This document shows, one piece after another, positions 9,813-20,759 of a stretch of DNA of 64,000 bases. A program made the position numbers and the translations under genes. The notes below the pieces were generated by a model. That model was given only the letters and a program-made list of their open reading frames with translations, was not told the origin of the DNA and did not search any database. Within the stretch, counting starts at the first letter, position 1. Each line of letters opens with the position of its first letter. This DNA is from Beaufortia kweichowensis (lineage: Eukaryota > Chordata > Actinopteri > Cypriniformes > Gastromyzontidae), in contig CM032817.1 of the NCBI GenBank assembly GCA_019155185.1, positions 13,182,472 through 13,246,471 of the forward strand, written 5' to 3'.

Positions 9813-11163
9813 GTCGCCGAATGTTAGTAGCAGACGGCCTTTGTAAACAAAACGGAAAAATGTTTATAGAAGTATAAAACAGAATAGGAGAAATCTGGGG
9901 AAATATATATATGCGGGTGTGTGACGTATATCACCATAGATACAGTACTGAGCAAGTTTATTACAATTGAGCCACGCCCGAATACATTCTAAAATCATGT
10001 TTCTATGGTAATGGTTAATCCACCAGTATGTGTGTGTGTGTGCTATTTAAGCTCACTAGTAATTCTATTGCTTAAATCGAATGGCTGCTGTTATCGGCGA
10101 ATTGTTAAATGGTGCTGTTTTAACACGACAGGCAAAATAAGAAATAGTAAAGCACATTATTGTTTTTTATGCACATGCCCAGTTACAGTTATTTACACTA
10201 CCAAGCAAAGGTTTACAAACACTTACTTACTGTTGTTTAGTCCCCCAACCCCTCACACACATTTTAGAATATCAGTAGCAAACTCTTCAAAACCATGAAA
10301 TAACACAATTAAAACTGTGGGAATTATGTTGCGTCCAACATCCAAAACAAATAAACACCATGTTTTATTTCAGCATCCTCAAAAGTAGCCACCCTTTGAC
10401 AGGAATTTGTACAGTCTTACTCTCTTATCATCCAGTTTCTTGAGGAAGCTTTTTAAACAGCACTGAAGGAATTTCCATCTTTGCTGGACTCTTATTGGTG
10501 GCTTTTATTCATTATTTGGTCCTAGTAATCCATTTCAAATGTTTTTTTTTTTTTTTGAAAATACGATTTTAGTTTTCAAATGCAAAAAAGAAAAAGAATA
10601 TGTTGGCAGAATTACATTTTTGTCTATGACATTCAGTTCAAACATTGAAATGTACACCTTCAGATAAAAAGATTTTGAAGATCATGAGAAACACTTCTAT
10701 CAATTGTATGAAAGCCTTTGACTGGTAGCGTACTTGCAGTCCTTAATTCCTGACTTCTGAGAGAAGCTGAATGTGCCAGCTAAAATCTGGGTATAACAAA
10801 ATGCGAATACAGACTATTTCGTTGTTTTAATTTGCTATTTGCCCAAAGAACACAACAATAAAATGTTTTGTTTTAGACAAGTTTTTGACCGATTACTGTT
10901 TGTGTTTTCTTTTTATTAGGACGAGTGCTCTAATACATTGGTTAAGCACTTTATATACACATGAATATCACACATAGCCAGTGATATGTAGCCAGGGTGT
11001 GTGTAGAACAATAAAGTAGCCTATATATGCCTTCTGCTATGATTTTGCCTATTTAACTTTGAAAAGTTCTTTTGGCCACTTTGATCTGAATTGAACTGTT
11101 GCACTTTTGAATAGCACTGTTTTTGAAAATGTAAAAAGCATTTCTACACTTACATTTAGTATC
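9813..11163 (+). repeat. Unit A copy 0, left part
   Basis: Enters unit A at GTCGCCGAATGTTAGTAGCA, passes a short (AT)n and GCGGGTGTGTGACG at 9913, and continues to the provirus insertion site at 11164-11168. No gene. It contains a Tc1-like miniature element. Confidence 0.95.
10196..10730. mobile_element. Tc1/mariner-like miniature element in unit A
   Basis: A 535-bp element between TA dinucleotides with related ends: CACTACCAAGCAAAGGTTTA on the left and AAGCCTTTGACTGGTAGCG on the right, which are near inverted repeats of the CACTACCAGTCAAAGG type. The interior AAAGTAGCCACCCTTTGACA stretch resembles sequences common in fish Tc1-like elements. No transposase frame survives. It was present in the ancestral unit A, since every copy has it at the same place. 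Confidence 0.8.
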
Positions 11164-11168
11164 GTTTC

Positions 11169-11597
11169 TGATAGGTTTACTCAAATGCTACTATCAATAA
11201 AGACAACAATCAGACCAAGACTGGTGTATAATACTCGCGAGGGAGAGAGCAGTCTCTCTGATCCAAAGATCATCAGCGCCTCTCTCTCAGTCTTCTCTCT
11301 CCTCGCAGCCTTTTTATTGTGGTTAGTAACATCCATATAAGGAGATATAACACATAGATCTTGAAGAACTTTTGACCTCGATATACAGATCATGAGACAC
11401 ATGCTAAAAGTAAAAAGCAGAACATGTCTTAAATCATAGGCCTCGCTAAAGTAAAAGACCATAGCGGACCGGTCATGCTAGAAAAGGAACCATACATTGC
11501 TTTAAAGAATAAAGGATAAATCATTAACAGAAATATTCATGCCATAGTAATTTTACCATACATTGACTTTTACAAAACAGATACATAAATCTTAACA
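11169..11597 (-). repeat. Provirus 3' LTR
   Basis: 429 bp with ends TGATAGG...CTTAACA on the plus strand, near-identical to the 5' LTR. Plus-strand CAATAAAG lies near 11196; the sense strand of the provirus is minus. Confidence 0.92.
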
Positions 11598-11609
11598 TTT
11601 CCCTCCTGT
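11598..11609 (-). promoter_or_regulatory. Polypurine tract
   Basis: The minus strand reads AACAGGAGGGAAA immediately before the 3' LTR. This is the expected position and composition of the plus-strand primer site for reverse transcription. Confidence 0.85.
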
Positions 11610-11679
11610 TTATCATTTATTCTTTCAAGTTTATCAGAATTATACCTTTACCTGTTGGTACTTTCAGTATAATTCGTCA

Positions 11680-13224
11680 TCAAGAAATAATCTTCATGAC
11701 AAACTTTTTATATGACATTATCATTACTGTCCTTTTCTTTATCTTCCATAACAAGGGTTTCATATAAATCTTCATCAGTTTGATTATTTTTTTCAAAGTA
11801 ATCATATACACTCTAGCAAGCATAGAATTTACCATTCTTTTGATCATTGCTGTAATACATGGAATCACACATGTCATACATAAACAAAATAAAATCAATA
11901 CTGCAAATATAGGTACGAGTATTTTGAGAAGCACATGCCACCACTGTCCTCCAAACAACCATTGCAGAAGTCCACTGGTTGTTACTAGATCTTCTTCCAT
12001 GACGTCTCGTAAGGCAGTTAAATTGGTTATAGCTTGATCTATAACATGTCCATCTTCATCATTCTCAGGAATAAAAGTACAACAAGTTGTTCCTACCACA
12101 GTACAACGCCGCCGAAGCGATGCAGTCATCTGGTCCAGAACCATCCGATTCTGCATCTCCATTAGTCGTAATGCGGTGAGTTCTTCTTTGATACCTTTTA
12201 GTGCTGCGATAGTCGTGTTGACAAAGCTTTCAAATCGATAAGTCACTGTTTCCACTCGAAGCATGAGTTTACCAACACCAACCCAAGGAAAAAGGGCTAG
12301 TGCTACCTTTTGTCCATCATTCCACAACTTGTGGTCCAGGGGGACATCTGAGCCCCAGATGGAGTCATGCTGCTTGAAGTTTTCTTGTCTTTTCCTGCGA
12401 TGGTAGTTCTTGGCTGTGATGATGTAGGAGTGGTCAGCAGGTATCATTGGAGCACATCGTCCTTGCCATCCTGTGGGTAAGTTGGTGTATACATTTAATC
12501 CACATAACCAAACGAAGTTCGTCTGCGGAGTCGTTCCCATGGCATCTGGTACGGTGAAGTAAGCTGCACACTTAGCTTTTCCTTTGGCTTCAGATTCATT
12601 AAAATGTCCTGTTGCATTCTTGGTACAAGGTGAATATATAACACCACAATTATGATCTGGAGCTTTTCCTACTTCAGTGGTTTTGCCAAAGAACGGTGTC
12701 CAGCTCTCATAGCAGGTGAAATTGGTTCTGGGAGACACATGGACAGGTCCGTACAATTTTCTGTTGGTGTTCAGTTCCAGAGCTAGAAAGTTCTGAAAAG
12801 TTATTACTGATGTGTCCACAGGTGCCGGCAACAGGTGGTTCAGCGTTGCATTCAGCGCTTCCGGAGAATAGGCTGACACCAGGCACTCTGGAAACAAATC
12901 AGACGGGTTTTCAACTGGAATCGGTATCACATGCGGGTTGGTACTGGAAACCGGCATCTTCGAACACACGTAGCAGTTTGTGTGATTTCCACTGTTGGCG
13001 AGAAACTTTGCATATCTGTACCACAAGTTAATATCATAGGTGTTCGTATACTTCTCTTCAAAAAGCGTATTCAGATCAAATCGTTTGTTCGGTGTAGGAT
13101 CTCTCTTCTCTTTCTTCTGTACTCCATTCTTCTTTTGCGGTTACACGTTCCCTGTGAGTGTGATGATCATCAGCAAGATGACGAGGTTCCCCGTTGCACC
13201 CCAATTAGATCTGGTTGTCCACAT
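11680..13224 (-). pseudogene. env: Endogenous retroviral env, one in-frame stop after the signal peptide
   Basis: The frame starts at ATG 13224 with a hydrophobic leader (GNLVILLMIITLTGNV) and meets TAA at 13141-13143. It then stays open without shift to 11680, about 514 codons in all. Visible parts of the open 448-codon stretch: surface domain with many Cys and N-glycosylation sequons; furin-type site RRKRQ; hydrophobic fusion-peptide-like ALFPWVGVGK; heptad region; the CX6CC motif typical of gamma-type transmembrane subunits; a membrane anchor near WWHVLLKILVPIFAVLILF; and a long basic tail. Expression of a full envelope from this copy needs readthrough of the stop. The earliest in-frame start downstream of the stop lacks the leader. 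Confidence 0.92.
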
Positions 13225-13343
13225 CGTTCTCACCCCTCCTCTTTTCCTGATTCCTAATAGAGTAGGGATCGTTGGTTTCTTCACTGACGTTGAGACGAAC
13301 AGCCACTAAAAAGCTGAACCCCTTTGAAGTCAGACTGTCCCCA

Positions 13344-15125
13344 CTACTCCGGTGAATCACTTAGAGAAGGTTGGAGTTTGATATGGCTTTGATGAACCCA
13401 CGAAGGTCGTTCTGCAATCTTTACTGCGGTTGGGGTGGTTATCAGCACTTGATAGGGACCCTCCCACTTCGGGCTGGACCAGGTCTTCCGCTTTATGACC
13501 TTGATGAAGACGTAATCGCCTGGTTTCACAGCTGTGTCCTGTAAAACAGAAGAAGAAGGAGATTTGGGCAGTATGTTTGCTTGTTTCACTTCCTTTTCAT
13601 TAAAAACCTTTTTCAAGTAATCACTAAGAGTGTGCTCTTCGTCTGCTTCTTGAACTATTGATGGAAAATCAGGTATTTTAAACTGTCGGCCATATATGAT
13701 CTCAAAAGGTGTCAGGCCTTTAGATGAAGGTGTTATTCTCATGTATAACTTTACCAGGTCTAAACATTCAGACCATGGTCTCTTTGTTTCTTCCATGCAT
13801 TTCTTCAATCTATTTTTAATTGTGCCATTAGTTCTTTCTACCAGCCCTGCCCTCTGAGGGTGATGTTTCAATGTCATGACTAAATTCTCAGCCATCTTCT
13901 TGACAACTTCATTTACAAAATGAGGACCATTGTCACTGTATATCTTTTCAGGTACACCATGGTTTGGAACTATATTTTTACATATAGCTTTTGCTACCGT
14001 TATTGCATCTGCTTTTGCTGAAGGCACAATTTCTACCCATCTTGAGAAAACATCTATTATCACCAGGCAATAACGATAGGGTCCACTCTGACTTAATTCT
14101 ATAAAGTCCATACAAAGATGTTGAAATGGGTGTTGTGGTTCTGGAAAACGTCCTCTCTTTGGTCTCAGATTTCCCTGTGCATTATGTCTTATACACACTC
14201 TACATGCTTTACAAAAATTTTTTGAGTAAGAATTGAAACCATAGGCTTTAAAGTATTTCTCTATACTATTTACCATCCCTCCTGTTGAGACATGGCATGG
14301 CCCATGGCTCAATATTGCTGCTGCTTTAAATAAAGCTTTGGGTAGAATAGGCTTATCATCTACACACATCAAATCATCATTGTTTTTACAGCACCTTGCG
14401 TTTTCCAGTATTCTTGTTGTTCTTTGGTGGTGCGGCATTTTGCATATCTCATTCCATTCTATGTGATCTGACAATGTCATGGCATTTCCATAAATGAAAT
14501 CTAATAGTGGCTGTGTCTTTTGAGCATAGCTAGGGATCCAAGCCCTGCAATAATTACACAATCCTAAAAATGACATCATGTGTCTTTTTGTTACAGGTTT
14601 TGGTACGGCTAAAATAGCCTGCTTTCTTTGTGCTTGTATAAATTTCCCTTCGGATGTAAGTCTGTGCCCTAAGTATTGAACTTCTCTTTTTACCCACTGC
14701 AGTTTCTGTTTCTTGACTTTATTTCCTGTTTTTGCTAGATACTGCAGCAAAGCTATAGAATCAATTCTGCATTGTTCTTCAGTGTCAGAGGCCACTAAAA
14801 TGTCATCTACATATATAAGTATTTGACTTTCCATCGGAGGATTAAATGCTGCTAAACAATTACTAATTGCTTGTGAATAAATCGTTGGACTCTCACAATA
14901 ACCTTGGGGTAACCTATTGTACGTATATGACTTCCCCTGAAAGGTAAAGGCAAACCAAAACTGTGAATCTGGATGTATGGGAATGGAGAAAAATGCATTG
15001 CTAATGTCTACTACAGTGAACACTTTACATGTTGGTTTTAACTGATTCAATAGCGTATGTGGATCTGGGACCAGGGGGTTACAAGATCGTACTGCCTCAT
15101 TCACTGCTCTCAAATCCTGCACCAT
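13344..15125 (-). pseudogene. pol: Endogenous retroviral pol with RNase H deleted in frame
   Basis: 593 open codons. Reverse transcriptase starts mid-domain (MVQDLRAVNEAV) and keeps LPQGYCESP and the active-site YVDD. After the thumb/connection part (about residue 230) the frame passes directly into the integrase zinc-binding region (HGPCH and CKACRVC). It then continues through the integrase core with CMDFIE, SDNGPHF and LVERTNG (the D, D, E residues) to a C-terminal domain of gamma/epsilon type ending near WVHQSHIKL. The RNase H domain expected between them is absent, and the protease and reverse transcriptase N-terminus are missing or decayed upstream. The deletion has kept the frame open. 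Enzymatic replication functions would be incomplete. Confidence 0.93.
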
Positions 15126-16226
15126 TCGCCATTCATTTGTAGTTCTATTTCTGGTTGTACTTAAAAAATCCCCATAGTCTGTATGGCTGCTGCACAGTCT
15201 ACTATGGGTTCATCTAGTCAATCTGTTTCGTAACCTGGGTTTATAGGGGGAGGGGGACGAAACTCTCTATGTCCCTCTCTTCCGTTTTTTAGTTTCTAAA
15301 GGGGGGGATAGAACTCCCCATGTCTCACTTTTCCATTTTTCTGACAGTTTCTCATCTTATTATACTTTATTCTCAATTCACTGTCTCTTTACTTTTTATT
15401 TATACTGCTTATACTGTTAAAAATATTTCACATCAACATATATTACTAACCACTTCTCATACGAGGATTATCCAATAATCACAAAAACCACTGCTCCTTA
15501 AAGCTATAGAGCAAATTTGTCTCTTCTCTTCTTATCAACCCTCACACACACACACACACAGCCGCACATCTGTTTCTCTCAGACTCTCTTTTGTTTGCGC
15601 AAACACCTACCACACTTACTTTCTCACACACTCTTCTTTTCAACACATAAACAACACACTCAACCTTGAGCAACCTTTCACACACACACACACTTCTTAT
15701 TGAGATCTGGAATCTTCTTTGTATTTCACAAAACAATTGACTCATTTAACTTAGTTCAATTTGGAGAAGTTTACTGAAGTGCTCATACCACCACAGGCTC
15801 ACCTTCAGGCATATCACACAAACCATTACTATAATAAAAGCAAATATGCTTACGTTATAATGGCGCGCCAGTTTGTGCGATAGCCTTCTTGTCAACCCAT
15901 AGCAGATTCACCCTCCAACCTTTTTCCAATCACATTACACTCTGTCTGAGCAACCCGTCAGTTTTACTCACTCTTTCACTGCAACTTTCATTAACACAGG
16001 AGAAAAGCAGTATTGACAGGGATTTTCACCCCCTGCAATTTACTGCAATTTACTCCAGGACGGATTTCCTTATACTCACTTAACAATAAACACAGATCAT
16101 ACAAATACACAACTTAACATTTGTTGATACACTTTCTCTACACAACAAATAACCTAATGAGTTTGCACTCTGTCTCATCAGGTTGTTTTTTTTCTGATGA
16201 AGGCAACCCTCGCCAGAACCAATGCC
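15126..16226 (-). pseudogene. Decayed gag-protease-RT junction region
   Basis: This sits where capsid, nucleocapsid and protease should be, but no such frame is recognisable. The first 60 bases upstream of the pol frame still read like broken reverse transcriptase. CA-rich simple repeats lie at about 15540-15700. The content is partly low-complexity and the region is much shorter than a normal gag-pro segment. Confidence 0.6.
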
Positions 16227-16484
16227 TTACTTCTTACAGGACTTTAGCCTAGGATTCTTCTCAGCTTTTTTTTTTTTTTTTTTTCTTCCCCTTTTAACTG
16301 CTGCCTTTATTTCTAATCTCTGCATTAGATTTTTACATTCTTCTACATTCAGCTTCCCTGTCCACTGATATTTCTTTTTCCACTTGTTAACATACTTTAT
16401 ATTATCTTCTCCTAATTTTGCCATATATTTCACATCTCCTATCAATTCAGGCTGTTCTACACAATGGCCACAACAATTTCCCAT
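16227..16484 (-). pseudogene. gag: Truncated gag (matrix N-terminus)
   Basis: 85 codons starting MGNCCGHC, a Gly-2 N-myristoylation context as in retroviral matrix proteins. It continues with a helical, basic segment and ends in a lysine run encoded by a poly(A/G) tract (16267-16285). The frame stops soon after, so only a matrix-like N-terminus remains. Position after the 5' leader supports the call. Sequence similarity to a specific gag was not tested. Confidence 0.65.
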
Positions 16485-16714
16485 AATGATGTATTTAGTA
16501 ATTATACTTCTAAGTCGACTATGCTTAATAATTAATGATAATATATATATGAACTACAAAAAATAAAAAAAATAAAATGTTTCAGAGGTCCAGGGCACCT
16601 ACTTCAGTCAGACCACAGATTTTGTTGTCACCGTTAGGTTTCCTCTGTGCTGCTGATTCAGTGTCCTGAACATGACATTCACATACACACGCATACCATG
16701 CACACAATATTCAC

Positions 16715-16905
16715 TGGTAGATTCTACTAGATCTACCCATTTAGACTCTTCAAGGTCTAAAACAACTTTCAGTAAATTCTACAAGATTTACTTTCAGGCA
16801 AATTCTACTAGATTTACCTACTTAGACTCTTCAAGGTCTAAGACAACATTTAGTAAATTCTACAAGATTTACTATCTAGCAAATTCTTCAAGATTTGCTC
16901 ACCCA
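16715..16905 (-). repeat. Tandem repeat of about 84 bp in the provirus leader
   Basis: Two full copies and part of a third containing TTTAGACTCTTCAAGGTCTA and TAAATTCTACAAGATTTACT. Short nested inverted and direct motifs make the leader RNA likely to form repeated hairpins. It lies between the primer site and the gag start. Confidence 0.8.
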
Positions 16906-17091
16906 GTGCACTGCGTCTGATTCTTGTCCTGCTTCGAATTCCGTCAATCCGAGACCACCAGCCGGGGAAACCTAAGGCCGGCCTGGCGAGGAATTTTCAC
17001 CACCCAGGACTTTCGACGAATTCCTATGGAATCCGGCCGTCGACGGGCTTCGGCGTGTCTCCCCCACCGTTGATCTTCGGGTATGTTGGAA

Positions 17092-17108
17092 TCCGGCTCG
17101 AAGGACCA
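17092..17108 (-). promoter_or_regulatory. Primer binding site, tRNA-Tyr type
   Basis: The plus strand reads TCCGGCTCGAAGGACCA, the 3' end of a eukaryotic tRNA-Tyr including CCA. The minus (viral) strand is therefore its complement, three bases from the 5' LTR. Confidence 0.88.
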
Positions 17109-17111
17109 AGA

Positions 17112-17542
17112 TGATAGGTTTACTCAAATGCTACTATCAATAAAGACAACAATCAGACCAAGACTGGTGTATAATACTCGCGAGGGAGAGAGCAGTCTCT
17201 CTGATCCAAAGATCATCAGCGCCTCTCTCTCAGTCTTCTCTCTCCTCGCAGCCTTTTTATTGTGGTTAGTAACATCCATATAAGGAGATATAACACATAG
17301 ATCTTGAAGAACTTTTGACCTCGATATACAGATCATGAGACACATGCTAAAAGTAAAAAGCAGAACATGTCTTAAATCATAGGCCTCGCTAAAGTAAAAG
17401 ACCATAGCGGACCGGTCATGCTAGAAAAGGAACCATACATTGCTTTAAAGAATAAAGGATAAATCATTAACAGAAATATTCATGCCATAGTAATTTTTAC
17501 CATACATTGACTTTTACAAAAACAGATACATAAATCTTAACA
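17112..17542 (-). repeat. Provirus 5' LTR
   Basis: 431 bp with TG...CA ends. It differs from the 3' LTR only by one extra T and one extra A in homopolymers, as far as I can align by eye. Confidence 0.92.
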
Positions 17543-17547
17543 GTTTC

Positions 17548-18453
17548 TACCGTCTACATTTAAGAACATTTCTACATGAAATCAGCTGCTGTTTATACAG
17601 AAAAGGTTGAGCTTATCAAAGCCTGTGATTTAATTGCACATTATATCACAGACGAGTTTGTACTTTACAAATAAAACATGTCCTTAAAAGAACACCACCT
17701 GTTTCTCACTTCATTTCTGCAGTCACATAAACGGCTTAAGCAAAACAAACATGTTTACATCTAATCTTCATTTGAACAGTGTATTGCAACATTGTGCAAA
17801 AAGATTCTATTCTGTGATGTCACTAAGAATGTAGCATGAAACAAAGAGAGCCACGCCCAATACATTCCATCACATTAGAACCCCTTATGGTGGACAGAGG
17901 CACCTCAGAAAGATGTCATTTATTTATTTATTGCATCTGAAAATTTCCTTTCCAAGCACATCCATGAACCGCAATACACTTCGGCTCTTTCCAGAAAAGC
18001 GTCTGGACTACAGCTTTAGAACAAAGAAGGTGTTGACCAGTGTCAAGCCAGCAGGACGTCACGCCTGACTGAGTGCAAAAAAGCAATCTTGAGTAAGTCT
18101 AGCATCAACTGATTCTCTCCCATATCTTAATGTTAATAAAAAAAAACCCAAAAAAACTCTAAAGTCATACACATTGCATTAGATTTGAACACAGCAACAT
18201 ACAGTTAACGGCTCATGGAGTTCCATGAATTTCAAGGGATTTCGTTCACAGTTGAATCCATTGTCAGATTCAAACATGAATGCCATCCATGCCTACATAT
18301 GACACACAGCATTCATTTCTTAGAACATTACTTCAGTGATTGACAACATATTTTAGACATTGCATCTGAAAATACACAGGGAATTTTCCTTTCCAAGAAA
18401 ATAATCGAATTGTGATTCTGTTTTTTAACAAACATCGCCATTGTTATTTATAT
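17548..18453 (+). repeat. Unit A copy 0, right part, with internal deletion
   Basis: Resumes unit A at TACCGTCTACATTTAAGAAC. At about 18450 it jumps from CATCGCCATTGTTATTTA straight to the TATGCGGGTG unit boundary. About 3.5 kb of the full unit, including the GC-rich block and the hAT-like relic, is missing from this copy. Confidence 0.9.
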
Positions 18454-18736
18454 GCGGGTGTGTGACGTATATCACCATAGATACAGTACTGAGCAAGTTT
18501 ATTACAATTGAGCCACTCCCGAATACATTCTAAAATCATGTTTCTATGGTAATGGTTAATCCACCAGTATGTGTGTGTGTGTGCTATTTAAGCTCACTAG
18601 TAATTCTATTGCTTAAATCGAATGGCTGCTGTTATCGGCGAATTGTTAAATGGTGCTGTTTTAACACGACAGGCAAAATAAGAAATAGTAAAGCACATTA
18701 TTGTTTTTTATGCACATGCCCAGTTACAGTTATTTA

Positions 18737-20759
18737 CACTACCAAGCAAAGGTTTACAAACACTTACTCACTGTTGTTTAGTCCCCCCCCTCACACACAT
18801 TTTAGAATATCAGTAGCAAACTCTTCAAAACCATGAAATAACACAATTAAAACTGTGGGAATTATGTTGCGTCCAACATCCAAAACAAATAAACACCATG
18901 TTTTATTTCAGCATCCTCAAAAGTAGCCACCCTTTGACAGGAATTTGTACAGTCTTACTCTCTTATCATCCAGTTTCTTGAGGAAGCTTTTTAAACAGCA
19001 CTGAAGGAATTTCCATCTTTGCTGGACTCTTATTGGTGGCTTTTTATTCATTATTTGGTCCTAGTAATCCATTTCAAATGTTTTTTTTTGTTTTTTTTTG
19101 AAAATACGATTTTAGTTTTCAAATGCAAAAGAAAAAGAATATGTTGGCAGAATTACATTTTTGTCTATGACATTCAGTTCAAACATTGAAATGTACACCT
19201 TCAGATAAAAAGATTTTGAAGATCATGAGAAACACTTCTATCAATTGTATGAAAGCCTTTGTAGTGATTCTGTGGGGATGGTGTTATTTAAACACTCTCC
19301 AGCATCTCTACTAGTTATAGTGAAACTAAGACAGTGTTATTTAAAACACGGTTCAGTTTCAGATTATAATTATTTGTGGCTCAAATGGAAATACCTACAG
19401 ATAAAGATGATTAACTATATGTATTTTGTAGCATTACCTGGTGCAATAAACGCGTTATTCTTCTGGCCTTGATTAACAACGGTCCATGCCCAATACAGTA
19501 ATACATACAGAGCCGGTAACAGTATCGCACAGTTTAAGGGATGTGTTATGAGCATTAAGCAGAGACAATCATGAGTGAATACAAATGAATATTTATTAAC
19601 TAAGCTACTGAGATATGATATCGATTAACTAACACAACACATACACATTCACATTCATACAAGATAAAGCATAGAAAAATTAGAGTAAAGAGTAAAGAAT
19701 GGCATATTAAATCAGCAGGACACAACCACCGGGTTTTTCTCTACAAAAAGTTCACCTTGGTAGCCAAGGGGCAATGCTTAAAGCTGTTGAATGGTGATAC
19801 TTGCATTGAACAGTTAGTTGCGTCGGCAAGAATCCTGGTGCTTGAGAGAAAGAGAGAGAGAGTGTCCGGTGGATTCGCGAAGTCCATTCGGAGGAGAGCG
19901 AAGTTTCGCGAGAAGTGTCGAAGTCTGCCGAAGTAAGATTGCCGGAAAAGCTGTCCTGAAGAAGGGCAGGTCCCACGAAGTTTTGGAGAGATTCCAAGTT
20001 TCTGAGCAAAGAGTTGTCCGATGCATTGTGGTCTTAAAGGCACAGCTGTCACGCCCATGTCAGGTCTTTTGACCAATGGCAGAAGGACGGTGGTTGCGCG
20101 GGAGAAATCTCTTTGTCCTTCTTTGTGACAAATGATTTACACAGGTACGGTTTATGTCCTGTTTGCACCGAACACATAAACTTATTGTAAATTGAGTATG
20201 ATGCACGCCATGACTATGTACTGTGCATCATTATTTAGGAAATAATTTGTGGATCATTTTGATACCACACACGAGAGAGAAGTGAAGTAAGAACAATAGT
20301 TATTCATTCATCTGTCATGAAATAACAGTTAACTTCAATGACACTGAAATGCATGCAATAACTATGGCAGGGTATCAAGTGATTATAGAGGAATACACAT
20401 ATAGATATATATTTAGATACAAATTGGACAGTTTAGTCCTGTTTATCCTAGAGAGTCTCTTTGAGGTGTTTGGAATGTACTTCTCTAGTCCTCTCTGCAA
20501 ATCTCCAGGGGCCTGGAGAATCTCAGGGAGTTGAGCTGGGGGGTTACCCTCTCTGGGGAAGGCCAGAGAGGTACCATAACTGTCCTCCTGAGTTAAGTAA
20601 CAACCGGCAGGTCATCACTTAACCCAGACTTTCTGGAGCCAAAAGGGGTTCTGGTGTTGACTCCCCCCCTAGGAATTTGTTGTTTGTTGTAACTTTATGA
20701 TCCCTTAAAGAAATCCAACATTTGGCCCGGCCAAGTCTCTACACCTTTGACTGGTAGCG
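18737..20759. mobile_element. Tc1/mariner-like miniature element, interrupted by solo LTR
   Basis: The same element as at 10196-10730. Its right end is split by the LTR insertion at 19260-20743. Confidence 0.8.
19260..20743. mobile_element. Solo LTR of an LTR retroelement, 1484 bp
   Basis: Starts TGTAGTGATTC and ends AGTCTCTACA (TG...CA with TGTAG/CTACA inverted ends). It is flanked by the 4-bp duplication CCTT (19256-19259, 20744-20747). The uninterrupted site is visible in all other A copies. No internal coding region is present. It is unlike the 430-bp LTR of the provirus, so it comes from another family. Short frames inside it are not credible genes. Confidence 0.9.

Larger units (their letters stand above)
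11169..17542 (-). mobile_element. Defective class I endogenous retrovirus inserted in unit A copy 0
   Basis: A 6374-bp provirus on the minus strand with two LTRs (429 and 431 bp) that start TG and end CA, flanked by the 5-bp duplication GTTTC (11164-11168, 17543-17547). Order on its own strand: 5' LTR, tRNA-Tyr-type primer site, truncated gag, deleted pol, env, polypurine tract, 3' LTR. The gamma/epsilon-type assignment rests on the CX6CC motif of env and the integrase tail. The two LTRs differ only by a couple of homopolymer lengths by eye, so the insertion is young. Only A0 carries it. Confidence 0.95.

Noticed and set aside
10005..10298. 97-codon frame repeated in every A unit (starts MVMVNPPVC)
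   Set aside because: It crosses a (GT)n run and the border of the Tc1-like element. It is kept only because the units are near-identical.
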